Positions 23,673 to 32,600 of a stretch of 33,828 nt of DNA are shown here, piece after piece. The DNA comes from Acidimicrobiaceae bacterium (GTDB lineage Bacteria; Actinomycetota; Acidimicrobiia; Acidimicrobiales; RAAP-2). The translations under genes and the position numbers were made by a program. The stretch is taken from the NCBI GenBank assembly GCA_013044405.1, contig JABEUR010000078.1, positions 1 to 33,828 of the forward strand, given 5' to 3'. The notes beneath the pieces were generated by a model that was not told the origin of the DNA, made no database searches, and was given only the letters and a program-made list of their open reading frames with translations. Position 1 is the first letter of the stretch. Every line of letters begins with the position of its first letter.

Positions 23673-24689
23673 ATGCGAGTGGGAGTCGTCGGAGCGTCTG
23701 GGTACGCCGGAGCTGAGTTGCTTCGACTGATGTCGTCGCACCCCGAGCTCGACGTCGTCTTGGCGACCGGCGAGTCCAGTTCGGGGCGTCGCATTGGCGA
23801 TATGGTGCCGGCCCTCGCTGCGGTCTATCCCGATATGGTCTTCGCCCCGACGAGTTCGGTGCTTGTCGAACAGCTAGACGTCGTCTTCTTGGCCTTGCCC
23901 CATGGGGAGAGTCAGCGTTACGTGCCTGCACTGCTCCAGAGTGGTGTCCAGGTCGTCGATCTGGGCGCGGACTATCGCCTGAAGGACCCGCAGTCCTACC
24001 TTCACTGGTACGGCCAGGCCCATTCGAGTCCAGAGCTCCTGGGCAAATCGGTCTACGGCCTGGTGGAGCGCCATCGCCGCGAGTTGCCCGGCGCCCAACT
24101 CATCGCGGCTCCAGGTTGCTATCCGACCGCGGCGTCACTGGCGCTCGGCCCGTTACTCGATCACGCACTGGTCGAGCCCTCACGTATCGTGGTCAACGCC
24201 CTGAGCGGGGTATCTGGAGCGGGGCGGGCCACTTCGGACCGACTGCACTTTTCGAGACTGGCGAGCAACGCCGAAGCCTACGGCATCTCTTTTCATCGCC
24301 ACACACCTGAGATCGAACAGGAGGTCTCGGCACAGTTACTCTTCACCCCGCATTTGGTCCCCGTAGCTCGCGGCATGTTGGTGAGTGCATACGCCAGAAG
24401 CCTCGATCCAAATCTCAACACTGAAGTCGCTCTGGAAGTCCTGCGCACCACGTACGCGAGCGACCCGTTCGTCGTGGTCGTGGAGGAGCCACCGACGATG
24501 AAGGATCCGGTGGGTAGCAACCTCTGCTTCGTCAGTGTTCGTGTGGATCAGCGAACGGGTTGGGTCATCGCCATGAGCTCACTGGACAATCTGATCAAGG
24601 GAGCCGCGGGTCAAGCAATCCAGGCCTGGAACGTGGCGTCGGGTCGTGACGAGGTTCTCGGGCTCCCGTTGAGTGGAGTCACTCCGTGA
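23673..24689 (+). CDS. argC: N-acetyl-gamma-glutamyl-phosphate reductase (338 aa)
   Basis: It reduces N-acetylglutamyl phosphate to the semialdehyde with NADPH, the third arginine step. Motifs: VGVVGASGYAGAELLRL for nucleotide binding, VFLALPHG, VDLGADYRL, the active-site Cys in AAPGCYPTA and the His region in SFHRHTPEIEQ. The length is normal. It is the first gene of the arg operon and has no leader. The GTGA overlap places argB directly behind it, so argJ, which follows argC in most actinobacteria, is missing. Confidence 0.97.
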   Translation: MRVGVVGASGYAGAELLRLMSSHPELDVVLATGESSSGRRIGDMVPALAAVYPDMVFAPTSSVLVEQLDVVFLALPHGESQRYVPALLQSGVQVVDLGADYRLKDPQSYLHWYGQAHSSPELLGKSVYGLVERHRRELPGAQLIAAPGCYPTAASLALGPLLDHALVEPSRIVVNALSGVSGAGRATSDRLHFSRLASNAEAYGISFHRHTPEIEQEVSAQLLFTPHLVPVARGMLVSAYARSLDPNLNTEVALEVLRTTYASDPFVVVVEEPPTMKDPVGSNLCFVSVRVDQRTGWVIAMSSLDNLIKGAAGQAIQAWNVASGRDEVLGLPLSGVTP

Positions 24690-25477
24690 ATTCGCTCGTG
24701 GTCAAGTTAGGTGGGCACACCCTCGACACGCTCGATCCCAACTCCGTGGTGCTGAGGGATTTAGCTTCTGACGTGATCGAACTGCGAGAACGTGGCACCA
24801 ACGTCATTGTCGTGCACGGCGGCGGTCCCCAGATCGAGCGTCTTTTGAAGAGCACGCGAGTCGAGAGCCACTTTCATGAGGGACTGCGAATCACTGACGA
24901 AGCGACCATGGAACTCGTGGCTATGGCCCTTGGTGAGGTCAATGTTCGCATCGTCGCTGCCTTGAACCATGCGGGGCTGGCCAGTGTGGGTGTCTGCGGT
25001 GCGGACGACACCGTTCTACTCTCGAGCGCCCTGGGCGAGCCCTGGCAACGTGCGGGGAGCGCTCCGCGGGTTCGAACATCATTCATCGAGTCGTTGTGGC
25101 GTGCGTCGCTCACCCCCGTGATGAGTTCGGTGGCAGTCGATGTCGATGGTCGACTCCTCAACTGCAATGCCGACAGTGTCGCCGGAGCCCTGGCCGGCGC
25201 TATCGGCGCGTCGACGCTGGTCCTGTTGAGTGACGTCGATCAACTGCGAATGGATGTAGACGATCCCACCAGCTCCATCGTGAGTGCCACCAGCGACCAG
25301 GTGCGTCAACTGATTGACTCCGGTGCCGCTCGCGACGGCATGCGCCCCAAGATGGTGGCGGCCCTCGACGCACTTGACGGTGGAGCGTCTGCGGTGCTCC
25401 TCGCGAATGGTTTGCGATCACACGCTCTGAGCGAGGCGCTCAGCGGATCGATCCCTACGACGGAGGTGCGTCAATGA
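24686..25477 (+). CDS. argB: Acetylglutamate kinase, short form (263 aa)
   Basis: It phosphorylates N-acetylglutamate. Key segments are VVKLGGHTLD at the very N-terminus, VIVVHGGGPQIERLL, LSSALGEPW, the substrate-binding LNCNADSVAGALAGA and LVLLSDVDQL, and the C-terminal DGMRPKMVAALDAL. Only about six residues precede KLGG. Arginine-inhibited hexameric kinases carry an extra N-terminal helix; this one lacks it, like the 258-residue E. coli enzyme, so it is probably arginine-insensitive. No in-frame start exists upstream. It overlaps argC (GTGA) and argF (ATGA), leaving no room for argD. Confidence 0.93.
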   Translation: MNSLVVKLGGHTLDTLDPNSVVLRDLASDVIELRERGTNVIVVHGGGPQIERLLKSTRVESHFHEGLRITDEATMELVAMALGEVNVRIVAALNHAGLASVGVCGADDTVLLSSALGEPWQRAGSAPRVRTSFIESLWRASLTPVMSSVAVDVDGRLLNCNADSVAGALAGAIGASTLVLLSDVDQLRMDVDDPTSSIVSATSDQVRQLIDSGAARDGMRPKMVAALDALDGGASAVLLANGLRSHALSEALSGSIPTTEVRQ

Positions 25478-26397
25478 CACGACATTTCACGACGATCGAA
25501 CAGATCGCTGACCAGGACCTCTTCTCACTCTACGAGTTGGCGGTCTCGGCGTTCGACGATGAGACCCTCAAGGGCCAAGGAGTAGCGCTGGTCTTTGAAA
25601 GGCCGAGTCTGAGGACGCGGGCGTCGAGTTCGAGTGCGGTTCATGAACTCGGTGGATTCGTGACCATCTTCAGCGGCGAGGAGATCGGCCTCGATGCTCG
25701 CGAGAGCGCCGAAGACGTGGGCCGCACCCTTGCTGAGATGTACTCAGTGGCGGCGATGAGAGTGCGTCGCCATGACGTGTTTGAGCGCATTCGTGTCGCC
25801 ACTTCAGAGCGGATGTCGTTGATCAACTTATTGAGCGATGCCGCTCACCCGACCCAGGCGGTAGCTGACGTGCTCAGTATTGCCGAGCACTTCGCCAATG
25901 GCGACGTTCACGGGCTGCGAGGACTGCAGGTCAGTTACGTCGGGGATGCCACGAACGTCACACGTTCCCTGGCGAGCGCCTTGGTGCGACTCGGGGTGGA
26001 CGTGACCGTCGCCGCTCCGGTGGGCTACCAACTCCGTCCCGGTGGATTCGAGGATCCGACCCGCGTGGTGGGTGGGGGACTGTTACGCCAATGCGACGAC
26101 GCTCGCGATGGCGTCGAAGGTGCTGACGTTGTCTACACCGATGCCTGGGTCTCGATGGGCTTTGAGGACGAGGCCCCGCAGCGACGTATTGACTTACAGC
26201 CGTTTCGGGTCGATGCGAAATTGATGAGCCTCGCCAAGCCCGAGGCGGTCGTGATGCACTGCCTGCCGGCGCACCGCGGAGACGAAATATCGGACGGGGT
26301 GCTCGACGGCGACCAGTCGCTCGTCTGGCGACAGGTGTACCACCGACGTACGGCCATGCTGGGCGTGCTGCGCTGGATCAAGGAGGACTCGAAATGA
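25474..26397 (+). CDS. argF: Ornithine carbamoyltransferase (307 aa)
   Basis: It joins ornithine and carbamoyl phosphate to give citrulline, linking to the carB product at the other end of the window. The carbamoyl-phosphate loop is FERPSLRTRASS (SxRTR conserved, with Leu where Thr is common), followed by SAHPTQAVADVLSIAEHF-type HPTQ, the Asp/Ser ornithine loop VYTDAWVSMG and MHCLPAHRGDEIS. Length is typical. It is coupled at both ends by ATGA overlaps, to argB and argR. Confidence 0.96.
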   Translation: MTRHFTTIEQIADQDLFSLYELAVSAFDDETLKGQGVALVFERPSLRTRASSSSAVHELGGFVTIFSGEEIGLDARESAEDVGRTLAEMYSVAAMRVRRHDVFERIRVATSERMSLINLLSDAAHPTQAVADVLSIAEHFANGDVHGLRGLQVSYVGDATNVTRSLASALVRLGVDVTVAAPVGYQLRPGGFEDPTRVVGGGLLRQCDDARDGVEGADVVYTDAWVSMGFEDEAPQRRIDLQPFRVDAKLMSLAKPEAVVMHCLPAHRGDEISDGVLDGDQSLVWRQVYHRRTAMLGVLRWIKEDSK

Positions 26398-26885
26398 CTA
26401 AGACTCAGCGTCAACACCGAATCGGTGAGTTGATAGAGCGAGAGGCGATCTCGACTGCGGCACAGATCGTCGGAAAATTACAGGCCGAGGGGATCTCCGC
26501 GACTCAGGCGACGGTCACTCGCGACCTCCAAGAACTGGGCACCATCAAGGTACGAGACGAGAAGGGCGCTCGGAGGATCGTGATGGCTACGGCATCGCGA
26601 ATCGCCCCCGCCCCGCTCGACCACCTGCGCCGGATGATGGGCGAATGGGTTGTCTCGGTGGAGAGTTCGGGGAACCTGGTCGTCGTGCGAACACCGCCGG
26701 GCTGTGCTCACGTCGTCGCGTCGGCGCTCGATCGTAGCGCTCTCGAGAGCGTGCTCGGCAGTGTCGCAGGAGATGACACAATCTTGGTGATCGCGGGCGA
26801 ACGCAGCAGTGGAGCGGTGCTCGCCAGTGAGTTCCGCAAGCTGGCGGGAATCGTCGAACCGGCGTCGAAAGTGAAGGGAAAGTAG
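26394..26885 (+). CDS. argR: Arginine repressor (163 aa)
   Basis: ArgR is a hexameric arginine-dependent repressor. The N-terminal winged helix (about 1-75) has RIGELIEREAISTAAQIV and the recognition helix SATQATVTRDLQELG (commonly SQATVSRD). The C-terminal hexamer/arginine domain includes GSVAGDDTILVIAGE, with the acidic pair that binds arginine. Being inside the operon it should regulate, together with the paired boxes before argC, it most likely also represses itself. It overlaps argF by four bases and precedes argG by two. Confidence 0.96.
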   Translation: MTKTQRQHRIGELIEREAISTAAQIVGKLQAEGISATQATVTRDLQELGTIKVRDEKGARRIVMATASRIAPAPLDHLRRMMGEWVVSVESSGNLVVVRTPPGCAHVVASALDRSALESVLGSVAGDDTILVIAGERSSGAVLASEFRKLAGIVEPASKVKGK

Positions 26886-26887
26886 TC

Positions 26888-28111
26888 ATGGCAAAGCGAG
26901 TGGTACTGGCGTACAGCGGCGGTCTCGACACCTCGGTCGCCGTTCGATGGATGATCGAGGAATGGGGAGTCGAAGTGGTCTGCGTGCTGGTGAACGTGGG
27001 CCAAGACACCGACGGCTCGGAGAATTTCTCCGAGATCAAGGCTCGAGCGGTCGCGGCGGGGGCGATCGAGTGTGTGGTGGTCGACGCGCGCCGCGAGATG
27101 GCTGAGGAGTTCTGCGCCAGCGCGATCTTCGCCAACGCTCGATACGAAGGTAAGTATCCGCTGGTCTCGGCCCTTTCGAGGCCGGTGATCGTGCGACACC
27201 TCGTCGATCAAGCCCGCAAGTTCAATGCCCAAGCCGTGGCTCACGGCTGCACGGGTAAGGGCAACGACCAGGTACGATTCGAAGTCGGCACGCACGCGTT
27301 GGCACCCGACCTCGAGGTGCTCGCGCCAGCGCGCAACTGGGGTATGACCCGCGCCGATTCGGTGGACTACGCACAGAAGTGGGACATCCCGATCAGGGCC
27401 ACCAAAGAGAAGATCTACTCGATTGACGAGAATCTCTGGGGACGCGCCATCGAGTGCGGAGCCATCGAGGACCCTTGGGCAACACCGCCCGAAGAGCCGT
27501 ACACGCTGACTCGGATCACCAACTCTGAGCCGGTGGAACTGACGATTAGCTTTCATGAGGGCCTGCCTGTCGCCATCGACGGCGTCAACCTTGCGCTCGC
27601 TGACCTGATCGGTGAGCTCAATGTCCGAGCCGGCGCCACCGGCTTTGGCCGCATCGACATGGTGGAGAATCGTCGAGTCGGTATCAAGAGTCGAGAAGTC
27701 TACGAGTGTCCTGCCGCACTCGCGCTGATCGCAGCGCACGCCGATCTCGAGGACCTGGTGCTCGAACGAGATGTCCATCACGAAAAGGCTCGCCTCGAGA
27801 CCCGATGGGCGGAACTGGTCTATGACGGCATGTGGTTCTCGCCGCTCAAAGAGGCGCTGGACGCATTCATGGCTGATACGCAGCGACCATTGAGCGGAGA
27901 CGTCCGACTGTTGTTCGAAGCACCGGGACTGATGCGCGTGGTGGGTCGGCGAAGTCCCAAAGCACTCTACGACCACGGTCTGGCTACCTATGACGCCGCC
28001 GACACCTTCCGCCACGCTGACTCGGAGGGCTACGTGAGGATCTACGGCCTCGGCGTAAAGACCTGGGCCGCCAGACAGGGCGCCAAGAACGCCACCCCAC
28101 GCCAGTCATGA
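26888..28111 (+). CDS. argG: Argininosuccinate synthase (407 aa)
   Basis: It couples citrulline and aspartate with ATP. The ATP loop is VLAYSGGLDTSVAVRW, followed by LVNVGQDTD, KYPLVSALSRPVI, the conserved AHGCTGKGNDQVRFE and IYSIDENLWGRAIECG. All signature regions are present at normal length. The start ATG 26888 has AGGGAAAG upstream. Its stop overlaps argH as ATGA. The 435-residue open frame on the opposite strand is a shadow of this gene. Confidence 0.97.
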   Translation: MAKRVVLAYSGGLDTSVAVRWMIEEWGVEVVCVLVNVGQDTDGSENFSEIKARAVAAGAIECVVVDARREMAEEFCASAIFANARYEGKYPLVSALSRPVIVRHLVDQARKFNAQAVAHGCTGKGNDQVRFEVGTHALAPDLEVLAPARNWGMTRADSVDYAQKWDIPIRATKEKIYSIDENLWGRAIECGAIEDPWATPPEEPYTLTRITNSEPVELTISFHEGLPVAIDGVNLALADLIGELNVRAGATGFGRIDMVENRRVGIKSREVYECPAALALIAAHADLEDLVLERDVHHEKARLETRWAELVYDGMWFSPLKEALDAFMADTQRPLSGDVRLLFEAPGLMRVVGRRSPKALYDHGLATYDAADTFRHADSEGYVRIYGLGVKTWAARQGAKNATPRQS

Positions 28112-29478
28112 CCCTTTGGAGTGGACGATTTGCTACGTCGATGAACGAAGCGTTGTGGGATCTCTCGGAGAGTTTCTCCTTCGACCGGGTCCTCTATTCG
28201 TACGATATCGATGGTTCAATGGCTCACGTTCGTGGCCTGGTGCACTGCGGTTTGCTGAGTGACCTCGAAGGCCAGACGCTCGTCGATACGCTCGAACGTA
28301 TTCGCGAGGAGTTCTCGAGCGGTACGTTCGAACGGGCGCCGAGTGACGAGGACGTCCATATGGCGATCGAACGGCGCGCTACGGAGCTGGCGGGCGACGT
28401 GGGTGCGAAGATTCACACGGCACGGAGCCGAAATGACCAGGTCGCAACGACTCTGCGTCTGTTCACTCGCGACGCTCTCACCAGGATTGCTGCGGCCACC
28501 GTTGAAATGGTCGACACGCTCGTCAGCCTCGGTGAGTCCAATGCCTCGTCATATTTACCAGGCTACACACATCTCCAACGGGCCCAGCCGGTGTTACTGA
28601 GTCATCATTTGAACGCTCACGCCTGGTCACTGCTACGAGACCTCGAGCGACTCCTCGAGGCTCGCAGCCGTTGCAACGTTTCTCCGCTCGGCGCGGGTGC
28701 ATTGGCGGGCACTTCGCTCCCCATTGACCCATCCTTTGCCAGTACGGAATTGGGTTTCATTACGACATTCGCGAATTCAATGGATGCGGTGAGTGATCGT
28801 GATTTCGTGGCTGAGACGCTGTTCGATATTGCGCTGATTGGCGTCCACCTTTCTCGCATGGGTGAGGAACTCGTGTTGTGGACCTCGTCGGAGTTCGCCT
28901 TCGCCAAACTGGGCGATGACTTCACCACCGGATCTTCGATGCTGCCCCAGAAGAAGAACAGTGATGTGGCTGAACTGGCGCGGGCCAAGAGCGGTCGACT
29001 CATCGGAAACCTCACCGGGCTGCTGGTCACCTTGAAGGGACTTCCGCTGGCCTACAACCGGGACCTCCAAGAGGATAAGGAGCCGCTGTTCGACTCGGTA
29101 CGACAAGTTCTCATGACCCTGAAGGCCATGACTGGTGCCTATCGCTCGCTCGCCTTCGACGAGAGGACTGCAAGTCTCGCAGCCGATGACCCCTTCCTCG
29201 TCGCCATCGACCTCGCAGAAAGTCTCGTTGAGGAGGGAGTTCCCTTTCGTCAAGCACATGAAATGGTGGGGAAGCTCGTTGGACAATCGGTCGCGAACGA
29301 TGTCAGCTTCGCCATCGTGGTCCAGAACGATCCGGAGTTATCGAGGTACGCCCATCTCTTCGAGCCGGGGGCCGCCCTGACCCGGCGACGTTCTCCCGGT
29401 GCGTCCGGTCCTCACGCGATGCTTCGTCAAGCCGAGCGGCTCATGGAAGTTCGTCGTGCGCTCGCTTCGCGCATCTGA
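28108..29478 (+). CDS. argH: Argininosuccinate lyase (456 aa)
   Basis: It cleaves argininosuccinate to arginine and fumarate, the last step. Family features are LWSGRFATSMNE at the start, the ASL pattern KIHTARSRNDQVATTLRLF, LPGYTHLQRAQPVLLSHH and the fumarate-lyase signature region. That signature reads GSSMLPQKKNSD where the usual form is GSSxMPQKKNPD: Met is shifted to Leu at the conserved position and Pro to Ser. The catalytic Ser and Lys context is otherwise kept, so I expect an active enzyme. It ends the arg operon; a 147-base gap follows. Confidence 0.95.
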   Translation: MTLWSGRFATSMNEALWDLSESFSFDRVLYSYDIDGSMAHVRGLVHCGLLSDLEGQTLVDTLERIREEFSSGTFERAPSDEDVHMAIERRATELAGDVGAKIHTARSRNDQVATTLRLFTRDALTRIAAATVEMVDTLVSLGESNASSYLPGYTHLQRAQPVLLSHHLNAHAWSLLRDLERLLEARSRCNVSPLGAGALAGTSLPIDPSFASTELGFITTFANSMDAVSDRDFVAETLFDIALIGVHLSRMGEELVLWTSSEFAFAKLGDDFTTGSSMLPQKKNSDVAELARAKSGRLIGNLTGLLVTLKGLPLAYNRDLQEDKEPLFDSVRQVLMTLKAMTGAYRSLAFDERTASLAADDPFLVAIDLAESLVEEGVPFRQAHEMVGKLVGQSVANDVSFAIVVQNDPELSRYAHLFEPGAALTRRRSPGASGPHAMLRQAERLMEVRRALASRI

Positions 29479-29546
29479 TTGACGCGCAGGAGGTCACCGG
29501 TCTCGGAGCGCAGCGGCCACGGAGAGTGGTGCGGCACCGGAGGATT

Positions 29547-29568
29547 TCGGGTCGTGTGACAGACCCGA
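29547..29568 (+). terminator. Hairpin after argH, possible terminator without U-tract
   Basis: TCGGGTC and GACCCGA form a perfect 7-bp stem around an 8-base loop, about 70 nt after the argH stop. No run of T follows, so classic intrinsic termination is not supported; many actinobacterial terminators lack the tail, hence a low-confidence call. Confidence 0.3.
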
Positions 29569-29611
29569 GCGATGATGTCCGAATGTCCATTTCCTTTTAC
29601 GAGACATTGCC

Positions 29612-29617
29612 TACAGT
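29612..29617 (+). promoter_or_regulatory. Putative -10 box (TACAGT) before nuclease-helicase gene
   Basis: TACAGT ends 8 nt before ATG 29626, close to the leaderless layout seen at other genes, and there is no Shine-Dalgarno. The -35 region has no clear consensus. Confidence 0.4.
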
Positions 29618-29625
29618 GGGTGTGA

Positions 29626-32600
29626 ATGCCTGAACGCCTCATCACTCCATCGAAGATCACCGCGTGGTTGGAGTGCGCACACTTTCTCACGCTGCGTAGT
29701 CAGGTCGACGCCGGGCAGTTGGAAGTCGGTGTTCAACAGATCAATTCGCTCGCTGAACTACTCATTCAGAAGGGAGCGGCCCATGAGAGAAGCTGTCTCG
29801 AAGAGTTCGAGAATGACGGTCAATACGTCTACCAAGTCCCTGGACGTAATCCCGACGAGTCATTTGAGCAGTGGGTCCAGCGCGTCGGCAATCCGATGGA
29901 CCAGAACTTTGACGTCATCTATCAAATGCCATTCGTTCACAGCGGGATCAGGGGAATCGCCGATTTTCTGGTGAAAGTGGAATCGCCTGTGGCTGGTTTT
30001 TGTCGCTACGAACCAATCGATGCCAAACTCACTCGTTCCGAAGGCAAGCCTGGTCACGTTCTCCAACTTTGCTTCTACGCCGACGCACTCGAAGAGCTCA
30101 CGGGCTTGCCCCCGCGCCTGATGCACCTTTGGCTCGGTTCCTCGCAACAAGAGTCACTCATCGTTGACCAGTTCAGACCTTATTGGAGGCGACTTCGTCG
30201 ACAACTGGCTTCCTTGCTCGATCTCGACGAAGTCGGGGTGGATACGTGGCCCGAGCCCTGCGAGCACTGTGACTACTGCGAGTTCAATCAGACTTGTCAA
30301 GAGCGCATGAGGTCTGAAGATTCCTTGGTCTACGTCGCCAACATCCGTGGCGATGACCGCAGCAATCTCGAAGCAGGAGGGATTCGCACCGTCGTCGAGT
30401 TGTCCAAGCGGCTCGAGCCAGTGCCCAAAGTCCACGAAGAGAATCTGGTCCGGTTGCGTCGTCAAGCGGCCTTGCAGGTCGAATCACGGGCTCGACCCGA
30501 TGAGACGCCGCCGTTCAAGTTGATCGAACCGGGCGACGATCCGGTTTATGGACACGGGTTCGATCTTCTGCCGGCGCCCGACTTCGGCGACGTCTTCTTT
30601 GATTTTGAGGGCCATCCCTTCTGGACTCCGCAAGACGGCCTGTTCTTCTTGAGCGGGCTCTACTATCGCGACGCTTCTGGTGAGTGGACGTACGACGCTC
30701 GTTGGGCTCACGATCTTGATCAACAAGGGATCATGATCAAAGAGTTGGTCGAGTTCTTTGCCCGAAGAAGACAGGCATACGCGGGTATGCACGTGTACCA
30801 CTACAACCACACAGAACGTTCATCGCTCGAACGATTGACCCGTGGAACCGATGCCGAGGGCCTCTTTGGCCAACTGAGTGACAGCGGCCTCTTCGTAGAC
30901 CTGTATGTGGTGGCTAAGAACGCGGTGCAAGTAGGGACTGAATCGTACGGGTTGAAATACCTCGAGCGCCTCAGTGGATTCGTGCGACGTGGCGGCATCG
31001 AACAGGGTGCCGGTGCGGTAGTCGAATACGAAGAGTACATGTCGACGCATAATGAACAGCTGCTGGACGAGATAGCACGCTACAACGAGGACGACGTTGC
31101 GGCCACGTTGGCGCTTCGTGCCTGGCTCGTGGATCAAAGGCCTTCGGACCTACCGTGGCGTGAGGCACAAGTGGAACAGGCATTGGCGTCCTTCGAGACC
31201 GACGAACTCATCGAAGGTCTCAAACAGTTCGGACGCGATAGCCCAGAACACCTCCTGGGTGATCTTTTGAACTATTGGCGTAGGGAGCGCGCAGCCAACG
31301 TGACGCCGAAGTTCGCGCGGGCCGCCTCGGACTTCGCGGAGCTCTACGGCGATCGAGATTTCATCGCGAATCTCAGCCTGGAAGGATTTGAGCAGTCCGA
31401 AAGTCGTGGCCAAGTGGTTACCAACGCCGTGTTGACGTGGCCCGCGCAGACGCTCGACCCATCGTTTTCTGATCGGCGCAACATGCTCTTCACTGGAGTG
31501 GGAGTGGAGCGAGGATATTGCTACGTACCAGAGATCAAGGTGTCGGCCCGTCGCCTCAAGATGCGCTGGAGGGAACGCGACGAATTGGCAGGTGTCGTGC
31601 CCTCGACCATGACCTATGACGACTACGTGAGCCCGGGCGAGAAGCCCGGCGTACTCGTCCACCTCGCCGAGCAGCTCATTCGACCTAATCGTGATGACCC
31701 GGTTAGTCCGGTCGCTATGGCGTTACTTGCTCGCCAACGGCCACGCTTCGCCGTGGGCCGTGGACCGATGAACGAGGTCTTTAGCGATGACCTTGACGAC
31801 ACGCTTTCCTGGGTTGGCGACCTCCAAGACAGCTTCGTCGCCATCCAGGGTCCACCCGGGACGGGAAAGACCTATAGCGGTTCGCACATCATCTACCAGT
31901 TGATTAAGTTGGGCCGGCGCGTCGGTATCACGGCGATGAGTCACAACGCCATTGACAACCTGTTTCGTGCAACCCACGAACTCTTCGAACAACGTGGCGA
32001 ACTCGCAGCACTGCGGGCTCTACGCTTCGGCGTATCCAAGCCGACCGAAGGTGCACTGAGTGGCGTCAAGTACCTCAAGAGCGGGGGCGAACAGGTCGAA
32101 AACGATCGGTTCAACCTGATCGCTGGAACGACCTGGTTATGGGCGAGGCCCGGAATCCGTGCGTACCCCGTGGACGTCTTGATCGTCGACGAGGCCGGTC
32201 AGTTGGCTCTGGCCGACGCCGTGGCCTCGACCAATGGAGCAAGAAACATGGTGCTCCTGGGCGATCCATTACAGCTCAGTCAAGTCGCCCAAGCCGAACA
32301 TCCCGACGGTTCTGGGGCGAGCGTGCTCGAGCACGTTCTTGGCCAATACGCAACGATCCCCTCAGATCAAGGGGTCTTCATCTCAGAGACGCGAAGAATG
32401 CATCCAGACGTTTGTCGTTTCATCTCGAATCAGATCTACGAAGGTCGACTCACGAGTCACGCTTCGTGCGCGCGCCAAGGGACGGATTTCGGTACAGGTC
32501 TTCGCTGGCTGCGAGTCGAACACGAGGAGCGCTCCACGGAGTCGGTGGAGGAGTGCGACGTGGTAGGTGATCAGATCCTCAAGATGTTAGGAAGCAGTTG

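Noticed and set aside
26708-28015. 435-codon open frame on the minus strand opposite argR/argG
   Set aside because: It is antisense to clearly recognisable argG and argR, has no family motifs, and long shadow frames are expected at this GC content.
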